Of a DNA stretch of 64,000 nucleotides, positions 33,418 through 41,976 are shown piece by piece. The notes below the pieces were generated by a model that had not been told where the DNA came from, did no database searches, and was given only the letters and a program-made list of their open reading frames with translations. Position 1 is the stretch's first letter. Every line of letters starts with the position of its first letter. This DNA is from Nitrososphaera sp. (GTDB taxonomy: Archaea; Thermoproteota; Nitrososphaeria; Nitrososphaerales; Nitrososphaeraceae): contig JBDUUL010000009.1 in NCBI GenBank assembly GCA_039938515.1, forward strand, positions 50,134 to 114,133, written 5' to 3'. Position numbers and translations under genes: made by a program.

Positions 33418-33427
33418 TTATTTTAAT
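33418..33427 (+). promoter_or_regulatory. TATA box of the M1 aminopeptidase gene
   Basis: tttattttaa is centred about 31 nt before the ATG at 33453, leaving a very short or absent leader. Confidence 0.5.
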
Positions 33428-33452
33428 CGTCGAGACCGACTCTGGAATATAG

Positions 33453-36005
33453 ATGAAGCGGCAGATAGACGGCACCAGTCGCAATGCTGACGACAGTTCT
33501 CCATCCAAGAAATTCGAGCTGGCAGGCAGTGTGCCTCATTACCCACCATCGCTCGATTTTACTATAACGCACATGTCACTCAGGGTAGTTCCAGATTTTG
33601 CTACCAAAACGATACGCTGTACAGAGCAACTGCAAGTCAAGTGTATTTCACTGGACAACAGTCCCAACACGATAGAGCTTGACGCGGCGGAACTTGACGT
33701 TTCATCCATCACGGTCGGGAACACTTCTTGCTCATTCAAGGTCATTGGCGACAAGGTCTTAGTCAGTCTGGTACAACCTGCGAGGCATGGGGACATCATT
33801 GGTCTTACAATCAGTTACAGTGCAAAGCCTAGAAAAGGCTTCTATTTTGTCTCTGCGGATGAAAAGTATCCCAACAAGAGAACCGAAGCGTGGACCCAGG
33901 GCGAGACCACCGAGTCAAAATACTGGTTTGCATGTATCGACCATCCGCTTGTAAAATTCACTTCAGACATTTCGGTAATTGTTCCCCCTGAATATACGGT
34001 AATATCAAACGGAAGTCTCAAAGAAAGACAGCAGCTGACAGCCGACGGACAGCCGGCAGTCGCCCATGTCTGGTCGGAGGGCAGGCCTCATCCTGCCTAT
34101 CTTACTTCTGTCGTCATCGGCAAGTATGCCGAGATTACCGGCGGCAGGGGGCTCTACTACTATGTGCCAGGGGAATTCAGCGACGATGCGATGCGCTCGT
34201 TTGAGCGGACGCCGGAAATGCTGAAATTCTTTGAAGATTATTTTGGCGTAAAGTATCCGTATGAAAAATACTCTCAAGTCACGGTGCAGGACTTTGTTTA
34301 CGGCGGGATGGAGAACTCTAGCTGCACTACGCTTACTACGGACACCCTGCATGACCAGAAAGCGCACGTCGACTTTACGAGCGACCACCTTGTGTCTCAC
34401 GAACTTGCCCACCAGTGGTTCGGGGATTTGGTGACCTGCAGGGACTGGTCAAGTATTTGGTTAAACGAAGGATTTGCAACCTACTGCGAGGCCCTGTACT
34501 GGGAAGCAAGCAGGGGCACGGACGAGTTTCTCTACTACGTAATGCAGACCGCAGACGATTATTTCGAGGAGGCATCAACCAGGTACGTCCGGCCTATTGT
34601 GACAAAGACCTTCAAGCACCCCGACGACCTGTTTGACAGGCACACCTACGAGAAAGCAGGAGTCGTGCTCCACATGCTTCGCAACACCGTGGGAGATCTG
34701 GCATTTCGAAAATCCGTCGGAGCTTATCTTGACCGTTTCGGCGACTGCACTGCCGAAACTTTTGACCTGAGGAGGACGTTTGAGCTCGAAACTGGCAGGA
34801 GTCTGGAGCAGTTCTTCGACCAGTGGCTGTACAAGGCAGGGCACCCACAGCTCAAGGTGCAGATTTCAATAGAGGGACAAAATACCCTCAGGGTCAAGGT
34901 TGAGCAGACACAGGCTGAGGCGCCATTCGTGTTTTCCCTTGAGGTAAATGTGATTCAGTCGCAGGCAGGTCAGATTGGCAAGGCGAACCAGAAGCTCTTT
35001 GTCCTTCGCATCGAGGAGAAGGAGACGGCTTTTCAACTTCCGCTGGATTCTGCAGGCATAGAGTGGGTGTCAATCGATCCGGAATTCAAGGTACTAAAGA
35101 CAATATCGATAAAGGCTCCAAAGGAGCTCCTTGTAAACCAGCTAAAAGGGGGCCGGACTGTCATCGAGCGGATTGAAGCAGCGAGAGCGCTTGCCGGCGA
35201 GCCGGCTGATTCAGTAATCGAGGCGCTCAAGGCCGCGGCCTCTGGCGATAAATTCTGGGGCGTGGCTGCAGAAGCCGCAAAGGCGCTTGGAAGCACCAAG
35301 ACCCAAGGGTCGTATGCAGCCCTCCGTGACTGCGTCGGAAAGGTAATGCATCCCAAAGTGAGAAGAGCTGTAGTAAAAGCGATAGGCGAGTTCAGGAAAC
35401 AAGAATCGTTTGAGGAGCTGGCTGCGCTTCTAGAACGCGGCGATTCGAGTTATTTTGTTGAATCTGAAGCGGCCCTGGCGCTTGGGAAGTCCCGAGACCG
35501 GCGTGCCCCTCCACTCCTAATCAAAGCCTTGGAGACGCGATCGTTTCAGAATATTGTCGCCCAAGGGGCGATAAACGGCCTGAAGGAATTTGGCGAGAAC
35601 AAAGAGATAGCAGACCTGCTAGTATCAAAGAGCGAGTATGGCAACCACCACAGGGTGAGGGAGGCCGCAACGTTTGCGCTCGGTCGCTTTGCCGAGGCAA
35701 ATACCAGCGTTTTCTTGCAGTTGGTTAACCTGCTCACCGACAGGTGGTTCCGTGTCAGGATAAATGCGTGCAGGGCACTTGCAGAAGCTGGGCTGGTCAA
35801 GGCGATACCAGAGCTTGCGGCAGTGTCTGAACGAGATCCTGATCAGAGAGTGCGGAGAGTGGCAGAGGAGTGCATACTTGTGATAAGAGAGTCCAGCAAA
35901 AGGCCCGCGGCTTTGGAGCATATCAGCGATGACCTGGACAGGCTTAAGTCGAAGAATCTTGAGTTGATGCAGAAATTGGACAGGCTTGAGCGCGAGATGC
36001 GCTAG
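33453..36005 (+). CDS. M1-family zinc aminopeptidase with C-terminal HEAT repeats
   Basis: 850 aa. N-terminal beta domain, then the GAMEN-type exopeptidase motif as YGGMENSS near 283, and the zinc site HELAHQWFGD with the second Glu in WLNEGFATYCE (316-340). A catalytic-type Tyr lies near HTYEKAGVVLHML. Residues about 566-813 are HEAT-like helical repeats (AKALGSTKTQGSYAALRDCV, LALGKSRDRRAPPLLIKALE, FALGRFAEANTSVFLQL) and the end is a short coiled coil. It trims peptides from the N-terminus, downstream of the proteasome. HEAT repeats replace the usual ERAP1-like domain, which is the form seen in LTA4H/cold-active relatives. Confidence 0.9.
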   Translation: MKRQIDGTSRNADDSSPSKKFELAGSVPHYPPSLDFTITHMSLRVVPDFATKTIRCTEQLQVKCISLDNSPNTIELDAAELDVSSITVGNTSCSFKVIGDKVLVSLVQPARHGDIIGLTISYSAKPRKGFYFVSADEKYPNKRTEAWTQGETTESKYWFACIDHPLVKFTSDISVIVPPEYTVISNGSLKERQQLTADGQPAVAHVWSEGRPHPAYLTSVVIGKYAEITGGRGLYYYVPGEFSDDAMRSFERTPEMLKFFEDYFGVKYPYEKYSQVTVQDFVYGGMENSSCTTLTTDTLHDQKAHVDFTSDHLVSHELAHQWFGDLVTCRDWSSIWLNEGFATYCEALYWEASRGTDEFLYYVMQTADDYFEEASTRYVRPIVTKTFKHPDDLFDRHTYEKAGVVLHMLRNTVGDLAFRKSVGAYLDRFGDCTAETFDLRRTFELETGRSLEQFFDQWLYKAGHPQLKVQISIEGQNTLRVKVEQTQAEAPFVFSLEVNVIQSQAGQIGKANQKLFVLRIEEKETAFQLPLDSAGIEWVSIDPEFKVLKTISIKAPKELLVNQLKGGRTVIERIEAARALAGEPADSVIEALKAAASGDKFWGVAAEAAKALGSTKTQGSYAALRDCVGKVMHPKVRRAVVKAIGEFRKQESFEELAALLERGDSSYFVESEAALALGKSRDRRAPPLLIKALETRSFQNIVAQGAINGLKEFGENKEIADLLVSKSEYGNHHRVREAATFALGRFAEANTSVFLQLVNLLTDRWFRVRINACRALAEAGLVKAIPELAAVSERDPDQRVRRVAEECILVIRESSKRPAALEHISDDLDRLKSKNLELMQKLDRLEREMR

Positions 36006-36054
36006 AATCTAGGGGCATATGCCCGACGGCAATGCATTAACGATTGCCGCCGGT

Positions 36055-36975
36055 TCAACGCTCGGGCCTGCTGCGTGAGCGCTTTGCGGACGGCCGGTCC
36101 TGCTCCGCGTCCGATTCGATTTTCTTGCGGTAGAGGACAAAGGATTCTGACTCGGTCATTTCAAATTGGCGCACGGCAGCGGCCAGGCTCTGGTGGCAGA
36201 TTACGTGCAGCCGTCGAAAGCCTCCCAGCATGTAGAGGTTTGTGGCAAAGGTGAGCAGTTCAGCGAGTGATTCTGACGATGAAGAGTCGAGATATACCAC
36301 CTGTAGCAAGTCCTTGCGGTCCCAGTACCCCTCTGTGTTCAATACCGCCATGCCTGTTATGGGCCTACCGGTGACCAAAAGACGCTTCCTGTCCACAAAT
36401 GACCGCAATGCCCTCTTGTCCAGCTGATACCACCTCCACGTGTCCATGTACCGGCCTCCGGAAGCTCGGAATAACTGAGAAGCTGAGAGGTAATTGAGAA
36501 CATCGTCGAGATCCTGCACAGTCGCCAGGCGGGCTTCGGATTTTTTTCTCGCAATTTGTCTGTCCGTTGCAAGGTACGCCCAATCTGAAACGGCCTGAAA
36601 GCCGCATTTCTCCATCATTCTCTGGGAGGCAAAGTTTTTTGATGCGACTATTCCAAGAGCTTCCGACGCTCCTCGTTTTCGTCCAAACTCGAGCATCGCG
36701 TCGATGAGCGCGCTGGCCACTCCGAGTTTTCTATGGTCCTGCCTGACCCTGACGCCCTCTACCCAGACGCTCTCCTTGTAGGGGCAAAGCGCAGCGTGTC
36801 CGACTGCAATGGACCCTGAACTCTGGGAGTCGGCAATAAACAGCCGTCCCTTCCTGTCCTTCATCCAGATGTCCCATGCGACATCTATATAGTCGCCCCA
36901 GCTAAACGTGTCTGTGCAAAACTGCAGGATTGGCTGCCTGTCGGAGTCTTGCGCCGTGCGGACAGTAGTCTTCAA
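36055..36975 (-). CDS. GNAT-family N-acetyltransferase
   Basis: 306 aa. GNAT domain at about 3-145 with the acetyl-CoA motif A as VEGVRVRQDHRKLGVASALI (the Q/R-x-x-G-x-A/G loop reads RKLGVA), then ASEALGIVASKNFASQRMME and CGFQAVSDW. A second domain at about 155-290 resembles the C-terminal half of two-domain GNATs. The substrate is unknown. It follows the dCMP deaminase gene by only 7 nt on the same strand, so the two are cotranscribed. Confidence 0.85.
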   Translation of the reverse strand: MKTTVRTAQDSDRQPILQFCTDTFSWGDYIDVAWDIWMKDRKGRLFIADSQSSGSIAVGHAALCPYKESVWVEGVRVRQDHRKLGVASALIDAMLEFGRKRGASEALGIVASKNFASQRMMEKCGFQAVSDWAYLATDRQIARKKSEARLATVQDLDDVLNYLSASQLFRASGGRYMDTWRWYQLDKRALRSFVDRKRLLVTGRPITGMAVLNTEGYWDRKDLLQVVYLDSSSSESLAELLTFATNLYMLGGFRRLHVICHQSLAAAVRQFEMTESESFVLYRKKIESDAEQDRPSAKRSRSRPER

Positions 36976-36982
36976 ATGGCGT

Positions 36983-37534
36983 TCATCCTTTCCCGGACTG
37001 GCTGGCGAGTGCGCGCGGGTCCTGAGCCATTAACGCAAGCCAGGGGTTTAGAAGCTCAGGGTCTGCTTTTACGAGCTTGACGCCGGCTTCATGGAGCAGC
37101 CTTGTTCCATCCTCGGGATAGTCGGCAAGCACCACAATTCTGGAAATCCCGACGCTTATCGCCATCTTGCTGCACTCGATGCACGGCGCAAAAGTCGAAT
37201 AGAGGGTCGAGCCCTTTGTACTTCCGGCATTTCCAAACAGCGCGCACTGCATTATGGCGTTGGCCTCGGCATGGGTGCATAGACACCGATCGAGACCTTC
37301 GCCGGACTTTACCTCTCCCCTCATTCTCTCCTGGCAGCGCGGACAGCCGCCTTCGAAGCAATTCCGGATTCCCGGCGGCGTCCCATTGTAACCTGTCGCT
37401 ATCTGGCGATTATCCTTCACGATAACGGCGCCAATATGCCTAGTAATGCAATTTGAGCGCAGCTTGGCAATCTCTGCCTGCAGGAGAAAGTATGTATCCC
37501 AGTCCGGCCGCAGCACCTGCTGCTGTGGCGCCAT
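36983..37534 (-). CDS. deoxycytidylate deaminase (ComE-like)
   Basis: 183 aa. Zinc-dependent CDA-fold deaminase: HAEANAIMQC supplies the His and the catalytic Glu, TFAPCIECSKMAI supplies the two Cys. The extra CFEGGCPRC segment with the later CLCTH matches the second zinc site typical of dCMP deaminases. It converts dCMP to dUMP for dTTP synthesis. The C-terminal GTRLLHEAGVKLVKADPELL region is complete. Operon with the GNAT gene and perhaps the upstream membrane microprotein. Confidence 0.9.
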   Translation of the reverse strand: MAPQQQVLRPDWDTYFLLQAEIAKLRSNCITRHIGAVIVKDNRQIATGYNGTPPGIRNCFEGGCPRCQERMRGEVKSGEGLDRCLCTHAEANAIMQCALFGNAGSTKGSTLYSTFAPCIECSKMAISVGISRIVVLADYPEDGTRLLHEAGVKLVKADPELLNPWLALMAQDPRALASQSGKG

Positions 37535-37564
37535 TCGGTATAAAAAATCTAGCCCCGGAACAGG

Positions 37565-37723
37565 CTAGCGCGATTGTGACTTTGCCCTCCGCAGCCTTCG
37601 CTCGTCCTGCGCCACCCTGAAAAAGAACAGTGCCGAGACGGCCGCTAATCCAACCGTGCCCAGTGCGAGTATGGCATCGCCTGGCAGCGCAAGCAGCTGC
37701 GCGAGAGCAGGCACTATCTCCAC
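37565..37723 (-). CDS. 52-aa single-pass membrane microprotein
   Basis: GTG at 37723, or GTG at 37714 behind ggtggag, to TAG at 37565. The product MEIVPALAQLLALPGDAILA continues LGTVGLAAVSALFFFRVAQD and ends in a strongly basic tail (ERRLRRAKSQSR). This is one helix with the N-terminus outside by the positive-inside rule. It lies 30 nt upstream of the dCMP deaminase gene on the same strand, so it may be the operon's first gene. Function unknown. Confidence 0.5.
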   Translation of the reverse strand: MEIVPALAQLLALPGDAILALGTVGLAAVSALFFFRVAQDERRLRRAKSQSR

Positions 37724-38138
37724 CGCTTTTCAGCCCGCCATAGGCGATGAAATGAAGCCATGATTACAACTGTCGTGGCAGCATTGATTAGCAATGCTTT
37801 GAATGGCTTGTTAAAGATAGGGACATTGTGCTCTGAAACTGAACCGCGCTGTATTTGTCAGCAGCGTTTTAGAGTAATCAAAACTGTTTATGATATAGCA
37901 AAACCGCGTTTTATCAACGGTAAAATCCGATTCAAATCAGAGTTATCCTGCAAGGCAATAACATGGGAGATGGATTTCGATCGGCATTTCCAACTCCATT
38001 TCCCATGTTATTTATGTAAGCGTTAAGCCAATTTCACGTTATACAAATATCGGACGGCTCAGAGCTAGAAAGCAATCATCATCACCGTCGCGTTGTAACA
38101 GTGCTTTAAAGTTGGTATTGCTTCCAGATAAACGTTAA
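37724..38138. other. AT-rich gap with an 18-bp inverted repeat
   Basis: This stretch is clearly richer in A and T than both flanks and holds no convincing gene. An 88-codon frame at 37760-38026 has odd composition. Its main feature is an inverted repeat: arms 37957-37974 and 37995-38012 (aataacatgggagatgga against its complement with one mismatch) around a 20-nt loop. A smaller one is agcatt/aatgct near 37780-37800. No T-tract follows, so it is not an obvious terminator. It could be a remnant of an element or an RNA hairpin upstream of polX. Confidence 0.6.
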
Positions 38139-39896
38139 GTGAGTCGGATTCAATCTAAAACTGCCTTGAAAAATTCAGAGATTGGCGGCGCTCTCAGAAA
38201 CCTTGGCTTTTACGCTGAAACCGAGGACGGGGCCAATTCCCAGTTCAAAGCCCGTGCTTATTACAGGGCGGCAGACGTCGTGGATGCTCTCCACCAAAGA
38301 CTTGACGAGGTTTATGCAGAAAAAGGAGTCGAAGGCTTGCTAGAAATCCCCTCGATAGGCAAGGCGATTGCCGGCAAGATTGAAGAAATGATAAACACCG
38401 GCGCTATCAGGAATCTTGAGGAAGCAAGGGCCAGACTCCCGGTCGACGTGGAGCAATTCCGCTCTGTAGAGGGCCTTGGGCCAAAGACGGTCAAGCTCCT
38501 GTATGAAAAACTCGGGGTAAGGAACCTGGGTGATCTGGAAAAGGCTGCCAGCGATGGCAAATTGCAAGGCGTCGCCGGCTTTACGCCAAAGAGGATAAAG
38601 GAAATGCAAGCTCGTATTTCATATTACAGGCAAGGAAGTAGGAGGAGGCTGCTAGGCGAGGTCTACCCCCTTGCCAAGCAAATTGAGAAGAGGCTGGGCG
38701 GTCTGCCGGGGGTCCAAGAGGCCATTACCGCCGGCTCGGTCCGGAGGATGAAGGAAACCGTGGGCGATATTGATTTTCTGGTATGCACACCGGAACATAA
38801 TTCAGAACGCGTAATGGAGTCCTTTGTCACAATGCCAGAAGTGGACGAGGTAATGGCGCGGGGGCAATCCAAGTCGTTCGTCAGACTTGCAGGCAAAATA
38901 GACGCGGATCTGCTAGTTGTCCCGCCAGAGAGTTGGGGTTCTGCTCTCCAGTACTTTACCGGCAGCAAGGAACACTCGGTGCACGTCAGGAGAATTGCCA
39001 CCGAGAAAGGCCTCAGGCTCAACGAATGGGGACTTTACAGGGATTCCCTGCGGGTTGCGGGCGCATCTGAGGCTGAGGTCTATCGAGCGCTTGGGATGGA
39101 CTGGATTCCGCCGGAGCTCAGGGAAGACTCTGGCGAAATCGAACTGGCGCTCTCGGGAGGCCTGCCTCAGCTCGTGCAGTATGGCAGCATACAGGGCGAT
39201 CTGCAGGTTCACAGCGAGAGCACGGATGGCACCGCAAGCATCGAGGAGATGGCGCGTGCTGGCAGAGAGTTTGGCCTAAAGTACATCGCGATAACTGATC
39301 ACACAAAGAGCCTGGCGCTGACCGGGGGCCTTGACGAGGAGGAGCTTTTGGACCAGGCCGAGCGGATTTGGGCCATGAAGGACAGGATTGAGGGAATCGA
39401 GGTTCTGGCGTCAGCAGAGGTCAACATCATGAAGGACGGTTCTCTTGACATAGCAGACAGCGTTCTTGACAGGCTGGATATTGTAGGGGCCGCGATTCAC
39501 TCAAACTTTGCCCTTCCGATCGAAGACCAGACAAAGAGGATCGTCAGCGCGATTAGAAATCCGAGTGTTGATATTATTTTCCACCCGACAGGCAGGCGAA
39601 TAAACAAGCGTGAAGGATATCCTGTCGACATCCAGAGGATTGTATCTGAAGCCAAGGAAACGGGGACCGTACTTGAAGTGGATGCGCACTATGACAGGCT
39701 TGACCTGAGGGACGAGCATGTGAGGATGGCTGTAGAGCAGGGAGTGAAACTCTCGATTGACTCTGACGCCCATCATCCAATCCACTATTCCTACCTCATG
39801 CTAGGCGTTGGCCAGGCGCGGAGGGGATGGGCCAAGGCCTCCGACGTGATAAACACTGCCACCTCAGCCAAGCAAGTTCTTAAGGCTTTAAAGTAA
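38139..39896 (+). CDS. polX: DNA polymerase/3'-5' exonuclease PolX
   Basis: 585 aa from GTG. N-terminal Pol X part: helix-hairpin-helix repeats (GLLEIPSIGKAIAGKIEEMI, FRSVEGLGPKTVKLLYEKLG) and the nucleotidyltransferase palm (ITAGSVRRMKETVGDIDFLV with the D-x-D pair and a third Asp in KIDADLLVVPP). A PHP domain at about 345-585 (DLQVHSESTDGTASI, YIAITDHTKSL, VLASAEVNI, AIHSNFAL, IFHPTGR, LSIDSDAHHP) supplies the exonuclease metal site. It fills short gaps in base-excision repair. Length is normal. Confidence 0.95.
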   Translation: MSRIQSKTALKNSEIGGALRNLGFYAETEDGANSQFKARAYYRAADVVDALHQRLDEVYAEKGVEGLLEIPSIGKAIAGKIEEMINTGAIRNLEEARARLPVDVEQFRSVEGLGPKTVKLLYEKLGVRNLGDLEKAASDGKLQGVAGFTPKRIKEMQARISYYRQGSRRRLLGEVYPLAKQIEKRLGGLPGVQEAITAGSVRRMKETVGDIDFLVCTPEHNSERVMESFVTMPEVDEVMARGQSKSFVRLAGKIDADLLVVPPESWGSALQYFTGSKEHSVHVRRIATEKGLRLNEWGLYRDSLRVAGASEAEVYRALGMDWIPPELREDSGEIELALSGGLPQLVQYGSIQGDLQVHSESTDGTASIEEMARAGREFGLKYIAITDHTKSLALTGGLDEEELLDQAERIWAMKDRIEGIEVLASAEVNIMKDGSLDIADSVLDRLDIVGAAIHSNFALPIEDQTKRIVSAIRNPSVDIIFHPTGRRINKREGYPVDIQRIVSEAKETGTVLEVDAHYDRLDLRDEHVRMAVEQGVKLSIDSDAHHPIHYSYLMLGVGQARRGWAKASDVINTATSAKQVLKALK

Positions 39897-39923
39897 TATA
39901 GAACATCAAGAATAGCTAGACCG

Positions 39924-40481
39924 TTGCGGACTTCACTGGAGAAAGACGAGCGACGCACCAGGAAGGTCTTTCTTGGAGTCTTTTACTTTTGCGCCTTCAT
40001 GATGGCGTCAATTACCCTTTATGCGATTTATGTCAGCCTGGGGGAGTACCTCCACAGCGGCAAGGTCATTATCGGCCAGGTTCTCGTAGACACAGAGTTT
40101 CCTGTCCACGGGGTCGCAAAACTGGTGACATACCTGATGGTAGTAACCGTTCTGGGCTGGTATTGCGTGGTAAAACTTGGTGCTGAAAAGGCGAAACAAA
40201 TCCCAAAGTGGATCAAGTCCATCCTTCAGCTGATAGTCCTTTCCATTGCCATAGTGTCGCTTTATGAGTTTATCTACAATTTTTCGATTTGGAATTCGCT
40301 AATAACAGCCGATGCGCTCAGGGGCGTGCTCAGGTTTGATCAGATAATTGTAAACTACCCCGACCCCCTGACCCCGTGGAACCTAGTTTTTGCCACCAAG
40401 ATGTCGCTTTCGGCATTTCTAATCTCGGCGCACGGCTTTTACACCATGAGCAGACCGGAAAAGCAGGTTGCGGAGTTTTGA
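39924..40481 (+). CDS. four-helix membrane protein
   Basis: 185 aa from TTG. A basic N-terminus (EKDERRTRKVFLG) leads into four predicted membrane helices (VFYFCAFMMASITLYAIYVS, VTYLMVVTVLGWYCVVKL, ILQLIVLSIAIVSLYEFIYN, NLVFATKMSLSAFLISAHGF). No known transporter motif. It starts 27 nt after polX and may be cotranscribed with it. Probably a thaumarchaeal conserved membrane protein; function unknown. Confidence 0.7.
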   Translation: MRTSLEKDERRTRKVFLGVFYFCAFMMASITLYAIYVSLGEYLHSGKVIIGQVLVDTEFPVHGVAKLVTYLMVVTVLGWYCVVKLGAEKAKQIPKWIKSILQLIVLSIAIVSLYEFIYNFSIWNSLITADALRGVLRFDQIIVNYPDPLTPWNLVFATKMSLSAFLISAHGFYTMSRPEKQVAEF

Positions 40482-40550
40482 ACTGCAGTTTCGAACTCTC
40501 CGGACCTACATTGTGTTAACATTTTTTAATGATAACAGTATCTAGAATGC

Positions 40551-40787
40551 GTGACATCGAAAAACAAAAATTCAGAATACTTGTCCGCTCGCGATGCGAG
40601 CCTACTCCGTGATTATGAAACAATTTCAAAAATGACCGATTATTTCAGACAGCCTAACAACGAAGAACTACTGAATTTTATTGAAGCGCACGCACGGGAC
40701 CCTCACGCGGAAATAATGGGCTACAGGGAGAAAGACCAGCAAGAAAGAGAAAAGGGGCAATCGCTTAACGAATGCGATTGTCGCTGA
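40551..40787 (+). CDS. small acidic protein, 78 aa
   Basis: GTG start with a TATA-like tttttaatgata about 26 nt upstream. Highly charged and helical (SARDASLLRDYETISKMTDY, EELLNFIEAHARDPHAEIMG) with a C-terminal N-E-C-D-C. No membrane or catalytic motif. Convergent with the SDR gene, 12 nt between stops. Family not recognised. Confidence 0.5.
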   Translation: MTSKNKNSEYLSARDASLLRDYETISKMTDYFRQPNNEELLNFIEAHARDPHAEIMGYREKDQQEREKGQSLNECDCR

Positions 40788-40799
40788 TGGGCGCGGGTC

Positions 40800-41540
40800 T
40801 TACCTTTCCTGCGAGGTTGGCCTGACAAGCACCTCGTTAATGTTGACGTGTGGAGGTGATTCAACGGCGTAGAGTATGGCGTTTGCGATGTCGGATGCCT
40901 GCAATGCCTCCATTTTCTTGGTCGAGGCAACAAAGGATTCAAGCGATTTGTCCGTTATGGTATTGGTCAGCTCTGTCGCAACGACACCGGGTTCGATGCA
41001 CGTCACACGGACGTTCGAGCGCTGGCTGAGCTCCTGCCTCAACCCTTCACTGAGAGCTGTCACTGCATGTTTTGTAGCGCAGTAGACTCCCCCTGCAGGA
41101 AATACGATTCTTCCTGCCACCGATGAAATGTTGACTATATGACCGGACTTTTTCTCAAGCATGTGCGGCAGAACAGCTGCGGTGCAGTACAGGACGCCCT
41201 TTACGTTCACATCGATCATCTGGTCCCACTCCTCGACCTTGAGGCTCTTGAAGAAGCTGAGCGGCATCAACCCCGCGTTGTTTACCAGAATATCAATTGA
41301 AGCCCACCTGCCAAGAGCAGCGGCTGCAAACGCCTGGCAGTCTTTTCTGTCTGTAACGTCAAGCCGCTGGATGAGTATTTCTCCCCCCGCCGATGTAACG
41401 CCGGCCTTGAGCTCCTCAAGCCGTTCGACGCGGCGTGCTCCGGCAACTATTCTTGCGCCGGCTCTCGCCAAAGCCATGGCAGTCGCGTGGCCGATGCCGC
41501 TGCTTGCGCCCGTCACGAGGGCGACCTTTCCTTTTATCAT
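40800..41540 (-). CDS. short-chain dehydrogenase/reductase
   Basis: 246 aa, classical SDR: TGASSGIGHATA cofactor loop at 10-21, NNAGLMPLS near 88, catalytic Ser in VNISSVAGRIV and Tyr-x3-Lys in YCATKHAV near 150. The basic residues after strand 2 (GARRVERLEEL) suggest NADP preference. Resembles YdfG/serine-dehydrogenase-type SDRs with broad 3-hydroxy acid or ketone substrates. Physiological substrate unknown. Confidence 0.93.
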   Translation of the reverse strand: MIKGKVALVTGASSGIGHATAMALARAGARIVAGARRVERLEELKAGVTSAGGEILIQRLDVTDRKDCQAFAAAALGRWASIDILVNNAGLMPLSFFKSLKVEEWDQMIDVNVKGVLYCTAAVLPHMLEKKSGHIVNISSVAGRIVFPAGGVYCATKHAVTALSEGLRQELSQRSNVRVTCIEPGVVATELTNTITDKSLESFVASTKKMEALQASDIANAILYAVESPPHVNINEVLVRPTSQER

Positions 41541-41631
41541 CTACTGGGCAGACTCGTTTGCGCAATGTAATATTTGTATGGTTTTATGAGGGGCGGCCTG
41601 CGCAATTTGTCAGAGGCCAAAGCGGCCTCTC

Positions 41632-41922
41632 TTATTCCACGCTCTGCTCGGCTGGTTGTATTTTCTGCTTCCTTGCCATGAAAAGCAGCAGAACACCGAA
41701 CATGGCCAGCACGACAGCGAGCCCCTGCGCGCCGCCGTTTGGAACAAATGCAAAGTAAGCGATGGAAAAGCCGAAGCAGGTGGCCGCCTGCAGCAGATAC
41801 ATTACGATTTGCTTCATTTTGGTTTTCTTTGAAGCAAACCCTATTGCAAAAAACGCCGCCGCTGGATAAATGGTAAAAAGCACGAATTGGTCTATGTCAA
41901 TACCCAGATGAGTCAAGACCAA
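41632..41922 (-). CDS. small three-helix membrane protein
   Basis: 96 aa. Helices at about 10-30 (FVLFTIYPAAAFFAIGF), 38-60 (IVMYLLQAATCFGFSIAYFA) and 66-82 (GLAVVLAMFGVLLLFMA), joined by a basic loop KKTKMKQ. The tail is charged. No family recognised. It lies downstream of glutamine synthetase on the same strand, 54 nt away. Confidence 0.65.
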   Translation of the reverse strand: MVLTHLGIDIDQFVLFTIYPAAAFFAIGFASKKTKMKQIVMYLLQAATCFGFSIAYFAFVPNGGAQGLAVVLAMFGVLLLFMARKQKIQPAEQSVE

Positions 41923-41976
41923 AGGACGTAACGCTTACGTCAAATAATAGTCTTGTCTTGGGCCTGCAGTAAGACT

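Noticed and set aside
37760..38026. 88-aa frame in the AT-rich island
   Set aside because: Odd composition and the inverted repeat falls inside it; more likely chance.
38139..39896. Gln in place of His in the first PHP motif of PolX as a lost metal ligand
   Set aside because: D-L-Q-x-H is common in PolX-type PHP domains, so not a loss of function.
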